NCBI GenBank assembly: GCA_037447655.1
Contig: JBBHKE010003528.1
Coordinates: 35,216-99,215, forward strand
Length of the DNA: 64,000 nucleotides
Direction: 5' to 3'
Origin: Zygnema cylindricum
Taxonomy: Eukaryota; Streptophyta; Zygnematophyceae; Zygnematales; Zygnemataceae
Shown: positions 45,369 to 56,380 of the stretch, one piece after another
Numbering within the stretch: position 1 is the stretch's first letter
Layout of the letters: every line of letters begins with the position of its first letter
The notes under the pieces: generated by a model
Databases searched by the model: none
What the model saw: only the letters and a program-made list of their open reading frames with translations
What the model was told of the DNA's origin: nothing
Made by a program: the position numbers and the translations under genes

Positions 45369-47623
45369 ATGGACAAAAGCATTATCGCTTCTCTTAAAAC
45401 TACAATCCAAAACGAACTTCAAAAATCAAAAAATGGTGAAACTGCTCAGTATTACTTAGTGAAAGAAAGCAAGGCCACTTCAAGTTGCTGGAAAAAATTT
45501 GAACATGTCTATGAAACTAGAACATCAAACAAGTACATAGTAAAGGGGGGAGGTTTAGTGGCCTGTAATATATGTTTCGTAGTTTATCAATACAAGTCAA
45601 CAAACGGTACTTCAACAATTAACACTCACACATGTTTAGCTTCGGGCGACATGGATAGTTCTAGAGGAATTCTTCTTAAATTTCTTTCAAAAACGGAGGC
45701 GAAAACGAGTGACCGAAAAAAAAATTGCGAAAATGGTGGCGTTAATGTGTTGCGAGGACCTTCGGCCATTTTCGATGGTCGACGGTTTAGGTATGATTTA
45801 TTTTGAATTCCATTTAGAATGGCGTTAATGTATATGTCATTATAACTTGTTTTGTTAATAAATTTATATTATTGAGCTTCATCACTATTTTTTTATCTAT
45901 AATTAATATTCGTACGCTTATTTTATTTTATTTTATTATTATTTGGTTTGTCATGATGTTATTTTGATATACAATTTATTTGATGATCATGGTTAATAGT
46001 TGTATGCTATTTTCTTATTCTTTTTTTTTTGTTCCCAGGTTTTCAAGCATTTTGTCAAGCATTATTTGATGTTGGTGTTTCGTCCAACAAAAGTGTTGAC
46101 ATCGACCAACTTCTCCCGTCCGCCAATGGCGTAAAAAACTACATTATATCTTCTGCCAAAGATATTCGTAGTTTGATCATCCCAAAACTTAAAGAAAATA
46201 TTGATAACAATATTTTCGTCGCATTTATGACCGATCTCTGGACCGAGACAATAAAAAGAACCTCATTCATGTCAGTAACAGCTCATTTTATTGACAAAGA
46301 ATTTAAACTTCATGCTCGGACGCTTCAAGTCGATCATTTTCCGGAGGAAAAACATACCGCGGAAAATGTTTTAACGGCTTTCAAAAAATGTTTGACCAAT
46401 TTTAAATTGTACAATTTTGATGTTTTGGCAAATAGTTGCATTGTTGTGACCGACAGTGGCACAAACATGTGTGCGACTGAAGGTCTACCGAGTATGTTTA
46501 CTTTGATACCTTGCGCGGACCATAAAATTGCTACAATTGTGACAACAATTTTGAACAAGAGCGGAACTTCCAAAAAATACAAATACGATGTGGAAGTTCC
46601 TGAATTCTTTGATCTAATAGATGCGTGTAAATCATTGGTCACTTTTTTCAAACAGATTAATTTACAAAATCTTTTGAAAAACACTTTAAAACAAGAAAAC
46701 ACAACGCGGTGGAATTCTTTGCTCCGAATGCTTAAGAGTGTTTACGATGCATTCAACGAGATAGGACCAATCGCTCAAGCAAAAAATAAATTGTTACTTT
46801 TTGCTTGTATCGATAAGACTCACCTTACCGAACTTATTCGATTTTTGGAAAGGTTTCAAGAAGCGACCCTAAAGTTGGAAAAGTTCAAAGAACCAACTTT
46901 ACATTTGGTTTTGTTCAAACTAACGTCTCTGCATAACCATTGTAAGATAAGAAAAACATCTTACAATGACGGTGAAAAAGAATGCCCGGCCGATTACCCA
47001 AACTTGCAAAAAATTGAAAGAACTTTTTATGAAATTTCCGTTGCCGAAGTGGGGCCTTCATGAGTATCATATTATCGCGGCTCTCTTAGATCCCCGACAA
47101 AAACAAAAACTTGAAATAATTGGGGTATCGAAAACCGAAATTGAAAGCGCTAGGGTCAAACTTCGAGAACTTGCTAACGACCTTGGTGATGACGTTGATT
47201 TCGGTAGTCCTCAACGTATCACAAAAAAAACGAAAAATATCGCAAAATATGGACGGTTTCCACAATTTTTTTGGTGAGAGCGATGACGAAAATGAGGTTT
47301 TTATTACCACCGACAAAAAAACGCTCGTTAGTGACGAATTGAAACGTTATTTTGATTTAAAATTCACCAACGGCGAAAGGTTGAACTTTAACATACTTCA
47401 ATGGTGGAAAAAGAAATCATATGTACGTGCGAAAGATGGAGGATTTCCTATTCTAGCCGGTGTTGCTAGATCTATTCTAGCTATTCCGGCTTCTAGTTCC
47501 ATGTCGGAATGCAATTTTTCGGATGCCGGGAACACAATAACAAAGAAGAGGAGCACACTAGCGGCTTCAATTGTTAGTGATCTTTTATGTGTTAGATCCA
47601 ACCGAGATCTTTTAAATGCATAG
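45369..47623 (+). pseudogene. hAT transposase
   Basis: Exon 1 from the ATG at 45369 to about 45790 encodes a BED-type zinc finger (SSCWKKFEHVYE, then CNICFVVYQ and NTHTC). A ~248-bp intron (donor GTATGA, acceptor TTTGTTCCCAG at 46038) leads to exon 2 with GFQAFCQALFDVGVS, FMTDLWTE (first catalytic Asp), CADHKIATIV (the C/DxxH-type motif) and the insertion domain. The frame shifts near 47040 and again near 47250. The C-terminal dimerisation domain is then clear (LQWWKKKS, LAGVARSILAIPASS, NTITKKRSTLAA) to the stop at 47623. Exon phases do not join cleanly, which suggests one more indel. Confidence 0.85.
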
Positions 47624-48222
47624 TTATTTGTTTTGTTTTGTTTTCTAATTATTGTTATTTTTTTGGTATTAGTTATACATATATATATTTTTTTCTTTAT
47701 TTATTTTTTTATTTTCACAATTTTTCTAGTGTTTTTTTAATATTTTTCTTAAGCCGAGATGTTTATTTTTACCAAATTACTAAAGCGAAGTATTTATACC
47801 ACATTTAGATTTATATATTTTGTGTAAATTTTAGGTTTGAGGTTGAGAATTTGTATCATAGAGTCGAAAATAGGACACGGTTGTGATTTGATTTTTCATA
47901 TATTTGATACTACAAAATATGTTTTGATTTTTTTGCTCATCACATTGTGTTTCTTGCTTATTGATTTTCTATGTGAAAAACTAAGACTTTTTTTGTAAAC
48001 ATTCATAATTAAAACTTTACCTTTTTTGCATAATTAATAACATAGTATTCTAGTCGAAAGAAAAACTGTCCGAAATATTGTAGCGAAAAATTTAGATTTG
48101 CGAGAGAATAAACATTAACATTACAAAATAAAGTTAACAATATTATTTAAAGACGTGGGCTATAACCTGCCACGTCTCTTTGCATTAAATAGTATCATTA
48201 ATCAAATTTTCCATTAACACTA
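47624..48222. other. 3' part of the hAT element
   Basis: T-rich and A-rich non-coding DNA between the transposase stop and the nested MITE. Probable 3' UTR; no separate feature. Confidence 0.5.
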
Positions 48223-48750
48223 CACCGCGAATCGTAATTAGCGTTATTAACGCTAATTCCGTCACCAAGAATTCTGACCCAAAAACCTTAGAAAGAGTAA
48301 ATAACTCTAAATTTTTCTTTACATTATTTAAGGTACTTTTTAATCAACGTTAACAGCTTTAGTATAGTGTCGTTTTAAATAGTGTGGCTTACGATCAGTG
48401 TCTGACCGTGCAAAATTTTACCGTATTAACGACAAAAGTACAAAAAATGATTTAATACATGCCGTTATGATGTACCTGTGTTTTCACAAACCGCGTGGTG
48501 CAAACGTCATAATGACGTGAAATTGTACGTTTGTCAGATTCTCTATGTGTACCTAAGAAATCGGATAATTATGATGTGAAATTGTACGTTTGTCAGATTC
48601 GGTAAAACGGATAATTATTACTAACAGAAACCTAAACTTGAGTTATTGATAAACTACAATAGAGTACAACTTTGTTTTGAAAAAACGAAAAAATCTACAT
48701 TGGAATGGATAACATTGATTATTTGTTTACGATGATTACGATTCGCGGTG
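48223..48750. mobile_element. MITE Z7 nested in the hAT element
   Basis: CACCGCGAATCGTAATTAG to GATTACGATTCGCGGTG, TA at 48221-48222 and 48751-48752. 528 bp. A block TGTACGTTTGTCAGATTC occurs twice (48524-48541, 48584-48601). Confidence 0.8.
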
Positions 48751-49076
48751 TATTAAATGCTTAACGTTAAAAATAATGAGCGTTGTAATTTTGTACTTTT
48801 TCGGTTACGGGCGGGCACGGTTAGTCGCGAAAAATCAAGATTCGGTTTTTTTTTTTTTTCGTAAACGACGGTCGGTTAACGGTTAACAATTTTGGAGCGT
48901 GACAAAATTCGGTCGGACGTCGGTTACTCAGATTTTGAAAAAAAAAAAACGGTCGGTTTTGGGTGTGAAAATTTTTGACTTTTGCGACCACTGCCGCGAG
49001 ATGAGCGATATAAGACGATAGATATTTCGCGCGACAACTTGTACGGACCACGATGGTACATACAATGTTTAATTTC

Positions 49077-50254
49077 TAGTGTTGTGTATCATTAAGGATA
49101 TACCGATAACCGATATGGGCCTTTTTCAGGTTATCAATAATCGATTTATTGGTACGATATATCGATATCGGTGTTTTCGCCGATAAGTAAGCGATAATAT
49201 CGGTTGTTTATCGACGATAATACTGATTTCGATAATTATCGGCGATAAGTGTACGAACCGTGTACGGCCAGTACACTCATCATTACATGTTATTCCCCGG
49301 AAGTGCCCTACTCACAACCCATATCTACTAAGCTGTCCACCAATCACATCACTGTATTGGACATTTGTACAAGCAGAAAGTACTGTAGCCGCTAAGAAGT
49401 CTGTACGGTTTTGGTACCTATCCAGTAAAAAAGATGTACCTTTCACATCAGACGCCATGGCTTTGTCCCTTTCTTCTTTGGGATCCATTGGAGAATTGCC
49501 ACGTGTCAATCTGTCGGCTTTTTTGGCATAAGCTGCCAAAATACCCATTCCTAGATGTCGGCGCTCTCGCTGGCCATTTGCTCGTATTTTCTCATTCCAA
49601 GTCGTCCGTTCGATTCCGGCAGCGCGCACAATGTTATTTTTTGTCTGTTCTACTCTGTGTACGTTGTCTTTTTTCCATTCCATGTTCATCAGTTTGTTGG
49701 TACAATTATATACGTTTTCGTAAATTTTTTGTTCAATTAACCGGCAAGAAAATACTACAAAGTGCAACGTATCTTTTCGTCAAAGTCCGTACATTTCCCA
49801 TAAAAAACCGTACATTTCCCCTGGATTATTCGTTCAATTTACCAGACAAAAAGTACTCTGCATTTTTTTGCGATTTTTTCAAAAGTCACGAATTAACATA
49901 GAAATCGGAAAAAAGGAAAAAAACGCACAAACAACTATGGTTTCGGTACTATATTGTAGTTTTAGACTTATAAAGTTTTTTTTTTTAATTTGTCAATGTT
50001 TATATGCTACACTGTCTGCAATAAATTGCTGTTAAACCAAAACAGAACATATTTTTATGCGTGGCATGCCACGCTATATAAATTCAATAATATAATACAA
50101 TATGTTAAAACGTACTATTGTATGCTTATTATATATTTTTTAAGTTATCGCTAATATAGTTCACCTCAGACTGATATATCGGGACCTCTGATAGTTAGAT
50201 AATCGATAACTATCGAGATCGCTTTTATGGCGATAATTTTTTATCGATACACAA
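49077..50254. mobile_element. hAT-like element S
   Basis: Left TAGTGTTGTGTATC and right TTATCGATACACAA with dense ATCGATAA/CGATAT subterminal motifs, like V. The right end abuts the LTR of Copia E at 50255, so its duplication cannot be read. A 151-codon minus-strand frame at 49312-49767 matches nothing I know. No transposase. Confidence 0.5.
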
Positions 50255-50814
50255 TGTTAGGATTGAGTACAGATAACTCATTTAGCGACGAGACATTCTC
50301 GTAGTTAAAGGAGCGACGACGAGCGACGACGAGCGACGAAGTAGTTTCGTCGCTAGATATTTTGACGTGGAAATCATTTGTTCGTTTCGCGTAAGTCTTG
50401 TTGCACCATAGAAGTGACGTGGAAATTGTTTGGTTGTTCGTTTCCCATAAGTCTTATTCGTACCGTAGAAGTGATGCTGAATTTGTTTGGTCACGGTTCA
50501 CGGAAGTTCTAGTCGTACCGTGTCGATTAAGTCGGTTGGTGTTTGACTTTCTTTGTTAGTGAACTTATTCAGGACGGCTACCTTTTGTCGGTTGTGTATT
50601 TTCGCCACGTTTACTTTTACGTGTTTCTAGTCGTGTACATATATATTTCTTGTGACTTAGTGGTAGAGTTATCTTTTTGGAGGCGTAGACTATTATGGAG
50701 GTGTAGAAAGATCAGCAGCTAAAGGAGATTTGTATTTTTGTTGTATTTAATATATTGAATTTTGGAGGAACATTGTCTTTTTTGGGTATACATTTTTTTG
50801 TTTGTTATCTTTCA
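50255..50814 (+). repeat. 5' LTR of Copia E
   Basis: Starts TGTTAGGATTGAG and ends TTATCTTTCA two bases before the primer site. 560 bp. A short tandem GAGCGACGAC array is at 50310-50340. Confidence 0.8.
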
Positions 50815-50816
50815 TT

Positions 50817-50828
50817 TGGTATCGGAGC
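50817..50828 (+). other. Primer-binding site of Copia E
   Basis: TGGTATCGGAGC, one change from the plant consensus TGGTATCAGAGC complementary to the 3' end of initiator tRNA-Met. Confidence 0.88.
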
Positions 50829-50852
50829 GGGTTATTGGTAACGCTTGCCGGT

Positions 50853-51931
50853 ATGGCGGAGAAAGGGAAATCCTAGGCGGAACCTAGTGGAGGAGCTAGT
50901 GGGGGAGTTAGTGGCGAAGGAATTACAAGGACACAATATGATGAGTTTGACGAATGGGGGGAGAAAAATGTGAAGATGGACGAGGGAATACTTGGACGCT
51001 ATCAAGATTTTCTCAAAACACAAGGAGATGATGGAGATGGAGGTGTAAGTGGAGACTCACACAACTCAAAGAAAAAAAAGAAAAAAAAAGGAAATCTAAA
51101 CTTTATGATGAAGAGGAGGAGAGCGACGATGATGATCTTAAAGAGTTTGATAAGACCATTGTCTTCACGCGTTCTAACTATGCAATTTGGAAGAGATACA
51201 TTCGAGGAGCATTCACACTCAAAAAATTTGGGACATTGTTATCAGGAAAGAAACACGACCGGATCCTTCCGAGGATCTAGCCGGAGCAAAGAACTGGGAC
51301 AAGAAAGATATGGCGGCCTCCACCGCACTAATACAAAGTTGTGCTAGTTTTATGCATGAACATATTTTATCTCATGATAGGGCTTATGATTTTTGGACCG
51401 CTTTGCACAATGCTTTTGAAAAACGGTTTGAGGCAAATGAAAATTATCTCTTTGAGGAGGTATATTGGGTTTAGAATGAAGGAGAATGAGTCCATTGATG
51501 ATGGAGTAAAAAGGTTTAATGCCATCATAGATCAACTTAACTCACTCAATAACTTCCCTACAGAAAAAGAGAGGTTGTTTGTTTTTATGAGGAGTCTTCC
51601 AAGCAAGTTTGCGGTAGCGAAAGAGGTCATCAAGGGGCGAGAGAAACCGACAATGGCATACGCTATCAACCATTTGAAGAGTACGAAGAAGGAGAAGGCA
51701 ACATCGAAAGAGGAAAACAAGGGGTCATATGATCCGAGTTATCAAGAGGAGGATGACGAAGGAGCTTACAGCTTTAGGGGAACTATGGGGAGAGGAGGTG
51801 GACCTCGTGGACAAGGAGGAAGCTTTAGGGGAACTATGGGGAGAGGAGGTGGACCTTGTGGACAAGGAGGAAGGTCACAGGGTCTAGGGAGAGGCTCATT
51901 TCAATGCGATACCTCTAAGATGACATGTTAA
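50853..51931 (+). pseudogene. Copia E gag
   Basis: The ATG at 50853 reads MAEKGKS then TAG (50874-50876). Later blocks in three frames are IWKRYIRGAFTLKK-like, FMHEHILSHDRAYDFWTALH, NAIIDQLNSLNNFPTEKERL and FVFMRSLPSKFAVAKEVIKG, typical of Copia gag. The C-terminal part has a duplicated SFRGTMGRGGGP-GQGG unit (51770-51870) and a decayed knuckle (FQCDTSKMTC). Confidence 0.8.
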
Positions 51932-52079
51932 GAAGTGGAGGAAGAAGCTCGTCAGGTACATGGGATTTTGTTGGGGATGGGCCTGCGGGACAAGATCAAG
52001 AATTTTTTGTTTCACTCATGAAGGAATCACAGAAAAAGAAGGAGGATATCCTATTTTACACACGAGGTAAAGAGAGTAA

Positions 52080-53056
52080 AGTAAAATTTAACAATTAGAT
52101 AATAGACTCAAGTGATACACATCACATGTGTTCAAGACTATTCAATGACAATAGAAAACTCACAATACTAAAATCCATCAAAGTGGCTCATGGTTCGATG
52201 ATGGTTATTGATACAGTGGGAACAGTACGATTGAATCTACAAAGACAAGACAGGGAAGGGAAAACTAGAGTCTAAAGAGTACGTTTTAACAATGTGCTTT
52301 GTAATCAGGGGGGGTGCATTAATCTCTTAAATGTCCCACAACTTCAGAGCAAAGGTGGAAGAGCCACATGCATGGAAGGGGGTAGAATCATTTTGAGTAG
52401 TAAAACAAGACCATTTGCAGAGGGAGTTGTAACTCGAAATATGCAAAATAGGTTGATTTGGAGGAAACTAAAAAATAGTACGGCGGACAAAGAAGGGCAC
52501 CTCCATTCGGCAGTGGTCACCAAAAAGGACCTCCCCTTATGGCATCATTGTATGTCTCACACTTCAGAGAGTAACATCAAAGAGATGATTCGTCATGGTG
52601 CGGTTCGAGGACTAGACGTGATGACAAGAAAAAAGGTCATTCGATGTGTAGGTTGCACAAAAAAGAAGCATAAAAGGAAGCCTCATCCGGTGAAAGATCT
52701 TCAATTCAAGGCGAATGCCCTTTTAGACCTAGTCCATGTAGATCTTTGTGGTGACATACATCTAGAAACCATTGGAAAAAATAAATACGTTATGGTGATA
52801 GTAGATGATTTCAACAGGAAGACATGGGTGTATCTTTTAAAGGACAAGTCACACGCACTAGAGACATTTAAAGAATTATTGGTTATGACTGAGAGGGAAA
52901 GTGGGAGGTAGGTAAAAGCAATACGATCAGACCGTGAAGGTGAATTTCTTGCCTTTGCTAAATATTGTAAGGAGACGGGGATTGAGCAACAGTTCACAAC
53001 TCCTTATTCCCCACTGTAACAGGGTTACATCATTGAGTGCTTAGTGGCTAGAAACT
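52080..53056 (+). pseudogene. Copia E protease and integrase
   Basis: The protease site reads IIDSSDTHHMCSR, where D-S/T-G-A is expected; the Gly is lost. From 52294: LWHHCMSHTSESNIKEM and CVGCTKKKHKRK make the HHCC domain, LLDLVHVDLCGDI carries the first catalytic Asp, VDDFNRKTWVYLLKDKS follows, IRSDREGEF has the second Asp, and TPYSP-x-x-QGYIIE the Glu region. Stops at 52909-52911 and near 53018 interrupt it. It ends at VARN where Gypsy F begins. Confidence 0.82.
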
Positions 53057-53495
53057 AGGCTGCTATAGTTGCGGTTGTAGAGCAGCGCAACTACGATTCC
53101 ACTCCCGCGCAACATAGCAGCATATCAACTTAGTTGAATAGCGTAGTGCAATAAAGCAACGCAGCGTAGCAGTATAGCAACGCCGCAGAATGTAGATTTA
53201 ATTGTATAGTTCTAGAAGGATATTTTGGATAGATCTCGGTTGACCATGAAGGTCCACATTTACAGTTGTAAAATATTAGGTAGACTAACAGCTAGTTAGG
53301 TTAAATAGTGGAGCAAACCTAGTAAAAAGATGGACTCTTTGAGTAGACTTTTGCAGTGAATTGTCAACTTGTAATCTCCCTCCTGATTAATAAAGCTTGG
53401 CCTTTATCTGTGGATGCTGTGTACTCGTCCTGTTGCCACGGAGCGATCCTTGGAGCTTTCTGCTCTGCATTGTGGTATTTTTTTTCCTTTTACAT

Positions 53496-53507
53496 TGGTA
53501 TCAGAGC
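53496..53507 (+). other. Primer-binding site of Gypsy F
   Basis: TGGTATCAGAGC, perfect complement to the 3' end of initiator tRNA-Met, one base after the LTR end. Confidence 0.9.
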
Positions 53508-53528
53508 TATCCCTCGTGACTCGACAGC

Positions 53529-54460
53529 ATGGGAGAACACGACGTATCTACCACAAAAATGTTAGCGCAAGTTCTTCGGGAGTTGGAAAACGTCAGATTA
53601 CAGAATGGTCAACTGAGTAACACCGTCGCAACCTTGGAATCTCGTCTTGGGGAACGACCTCATAGAGGCATAGAGAAAGACTTAAGGAGACTGAAGTTAA
53701 GACTTCCTGATGAGTTTGACCCGGCCAGACACAAGAAACTTGATACGTGGATATTCTCCATTGCGAATTACCTTGAGAATTTCCCTTGCTTGTCGGATCG
53801 TGAGAAGATTCATTATGCGGGTGGTATTCTAAAAGGGGCAGCGGAAGCATGGTGGAGGACGATGGTATAAAATGATGAGATACCATCTGTTTCGGCCATT
53901 TTCATTCAGCTCCCTAGTGACTCTTGGCAACCCGTCAATACGGTTAAGGCTGCAAGAGATAAGATCGCAATTTTGAAGCAAGGAACCTTGGTGTTCGAGT
54001 ATACGCAGCGGTTCTTGGAGTGCAAGGTTAAAATATCCAAGATGACGGAGGATGAAGTTGTGGATCCTTACGTGAAGGGGCTTAAAGCATCAATTCGGAG
54101 GGATGTGGAGCAATGGCTCGCCCGGGAAAGTAGGACTCCTAGTCTATCGACCATTGTTTAGTTTGCGGAACAGACCGATTTAGTGGACTTCACCTTACGT
54201 AGACCCTATCATTATGGGTCGAGTAGCGGCATGGGAGGTCGACGTGATGATGGTTTTACCCCAATGGAGCTCGGAGCGATTGATGAGGATAACGAGGTGG
54301 TCAACGTGTTGTGAAAGAAGAAGAAGACCACCAAAGCCAAGACCAATGATTTGTCACTCGAGGAGCTCCAACGGAGGAAGCAAAATGGCTTATGTTTCCA
54401 ATGCAGTTCCCCAAACTATATGCCGGAGAATGTCCAAAAAGGATACGTCTTAAGAAAGGC
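53529..54460 (+). pseudogene. Gypsy F gag
   Basis: MGEHDVSTTKMLAQVLRELE starts a coiled-coil-like N-terminus. KLRLPDEFDPARHKKLDTW, ILKGAAEAWWRTMV and VFEYTQRFLECKVKISKM are the retrotransposon gag domain (Retrotrans_gag). Stops at 53868-53870, 54159-54161 and 54314-54316. The knuckle begins CFQCSS but lacks the His and last Cys. Confidence 0.8.
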
Positions 54461-54481
54461 AAACTTAACGTCATGAGGTTA

Positions 54482-54715
54482 GCTAGTGAAAGGAGAGACC
54501 CCTTAATATTTCAAGGTCCGATCAGAGTGAGCGTAGCTAGCTTCATGGTGGACTCCGGCGCATCAGGGACTTTCATCATTAAGGTGACGGTGAAGAAGCT
54601 GAAACTCCCTCTCGTGGTGCTAAAGGATTGTCTTTCAGTTCAATTAGTTGACGGAATTTCTCTATCCATTACTCATCGTACTCTGAGATTATGTGTCGGA
54701 ACTTGGAAGTTCTTA
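54482..54715 (+). pseudogene. Gypsy F aspartic protease fragment
   Basis: GPIRVSVASFMVDSGASGTF contains the D-S-G-A active site and is followed by KKLKLPLVVLKDCLSVQLVD, as in Gypsy retropepsins. Cut at about 54715 by the LTR of G. Confidence 0.72.
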
Positions 54716-55608
54716 TGTGAAATTATGTGGTCTCCATTGACCCACAGAATGAGCAGCTTATGTAAAGCCTCTAGGATAATATTTTCCCCTTCTACTTTCC
54801 CGCTGAATAAGTGCCGCCCAGGTACACAAATATTCTGACCACTCTCACCCCTATAAGAACAAGACTCCTCTGAGTCAAACGCAAAAAGAATCACTGAGTT
54901 TGCTAACCTCAGCTGTAAGTTATGGCTGGTCAAAGATGACCTTTATAGTTACAAGCTCTCTTATAGAGAGAGGTACCTAAATTTTACTAAGTCTTGGTCT
55001 TCCTACTCACGACTACCTACTACTAAACCCTAGTCCAACAGGAACACTATACAGTACAAGAAGTTACAATGGACGATGTACTTATTGTACGACCATTGTA
55101 CGAGAAGGTCTACAAAGTGACACTTGTCAAATCGGAAGCCATGGTTGCTCCTCTCATCTTCTCCAGTATCAAATAATGTGGCGCCACGTGGCACCGCGTG
55201 ACGATTTCTCTGTATGCCACCAAAAGCTCACTTCGCGTGGCAGCTATAATGCCGGCCGTCCGATCAAAACATATTTTTCACGGTTCAGATTCGCGTACAT
55301 GCAGGAATTGCTCTTTTTAGTTAGTCTGCTGTTAATTAGCTGTTGCGTTAATGTTTATATATTTATGAAACCTGTCATGTGTATCGTTTCGTAACGCCTT
55401 AATGGTTAAGGCGTTAGGCTATAGAGAATCTAGAGGTCGCAAGCTCAAATCTAGACTTAGGCATCATTTTAGCAAAATACCCTTTACTTCAAAAATTGCC
55501 ACTTTCTAAATATTGCGCCAGCCATGGCGCGCCTTTGATCCTCACTCTCTTTCTTTAAAGCAAAAGTTAAAAAGAAAAGTGAACTATTAATTACCTCTTT
55601 TCAACACT
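54716..55608 (-). repeat. 3' LTR of Copia G
   Basis: Right edge CTTTTCAACA followed by CTCTACTTAA: on the minus strand a purine tract then TGTTGAAAAG. The left edge near TGTGAAATTATGTGGTCTCC corresponds to the inverted end of the A and solo LTRs and is approximate. A tRNA-like stretch on the plus strand is at 55393-55463. Confidence 0.75.
55393..55463 (+). other. tRNA-like module in the LTR of G
   Basis: TAACGCCTTAATGGTTAAGG has A-box character (TGGTTAAGG) and, 40 bases on, AAGCTCAAATCTAGAC resembles a B box (GGTTCAAATCC). Antisense to the LTR, as in the other LTRs of the group. No intact cloverleaf or anticodon is claimed. Confidence 0.5.
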
Positions 55609-55619
55609 CTACTTAATTT

Positions 55620-56376
55620 TTAGCCACTTTTCAATTTTAACCCACAGTTTTCTCTGCAATAAATCAACTTAGGGGAAGGCACTACTTTTGTCATCATGTC
55701 TGCAATCATTTCTTCATCAATTTTATGAACCAGTTTAATAATTTTATTTTCTACCTTCTCTCTTACAAAGCTTAGTCTAATATCCATATGCTTTGCTTTG
55801 AATTGATGTTTCGGTTTAGCTGAAATAGAGATATGAGCTTGATTATCACAAAAAATATTTTGAGTTCCAGACTTCATGAACCCAAGTTCTTAAAGAAGAG
55901 ATTTAACCCACATTAATTCTTTGGTGGCAGCACAGGAAGCCATTTATTCAGCCTCCATAGTAGACTAAGCAACTACTTTTTGTTGCTTGCTACTCCAACA
56001 ACATGCATCGGATCCAATTTGCAACACATATCCAGTCGTACACCTCCTTAAAGGCACATCTCGCATCACTTCAAGTGGTGATGTCAATGTGCTCCCCTCC
56101 CAAATGCAACCAGAATTCCCTTGTCCCCACCAGATACCTCATCACCCTTTTGGCAGCCTCCTAGTCTCTCTTTCTTGGTTCATTTAGATTTCTACTAAAG
56201 ACACCTACAGCTGCAACTATATCCGGACGGGTACATTTCATAAAATAAATTAAACTGCCTACAATCTGCCGATAAGGAATATTTTCCATATATTTTCTTT
56301 CTATCTCATCCATCTCATCATTAATGATAAATATTCCTCTCTCTTCACTTCCCTCATACACTTTCTTCAAATCCAT
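55620..56376 (-). pseudogene. Copia G RNase H and RT thumb
   Basis: The block 56376-56161 reads NIPYRQIVGSLIYFMKCTRP and DIVAAVGVFSRNLNEPRKRD. RNase H resumes at 55877-55620: FCDNQAHISISAKPKHQFKA, HMDIRLSFVREKVENKI and ADMMTKVVP. The middle of RNase H (55880-56160) is in another frame with stops (ASCAATKE-, AEYMA-like pieces). Confidence 0.8.
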
Positions 56377-56380
56377 AGGA

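Larger units (their letters stand above)
44667..48993 (+). mobile_element. hAT transposon with transposase remnant
   Basis: 4327 bp. Ends CAGAGGTCGCAAAC and CTTTTGCGACCACTG; 8-bp target duplication CCGCGAGA at 44659-44666 and 48994-49001, perfect. Subterminal regions hold many CGGTCGGTTA/AACCGACCG-type motifs, likely transposase-binding. It carries a broken transposase gene and a nested Z MITE (48223-48750). This is the parent type of T1 and T2. Confidence 0.93.
50255..53056 (+). mobile_element. Ty1/Copia element E, cut in integrase by Gypsy F
   Basis: 5' LTR, classic primer site, broken gag, protease remnant, GAG-pre-integrase and integrase up to about 53056, where the LTR of F begins. RT, RNase H and 3' LTR would lie beyond the nested insertions, outside the window. 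A different family from A-D. Confidence 0.85.
53060..54715 (+). mobile_element. Ty3/Gypsy element F, cut in protease by Copia G
   Basis: 5' LTR (left edge uncertain, ends TTTTACA at 53494), primer site TGGTATCAGAGC at 53496-53507, gag, and the start of the protease. Gag type (AAEAWWRTMV) and protease type fit Ty3/Gypsy. The rest would be beyond the nested elements. Confidence 0.78.

Noticed and set aside
49312-49767. 151-codon minus-strand frame in element S
   Set aside because: No family match, overlaps equally long frames on the other strand, lies within a repeat.
55393-55463. Functional tRNA gene
   Set aside because: Only box-like motifs are visible; no acceptor stem or anticodon loop could be confirmed, and it lies in a repeated LTR.
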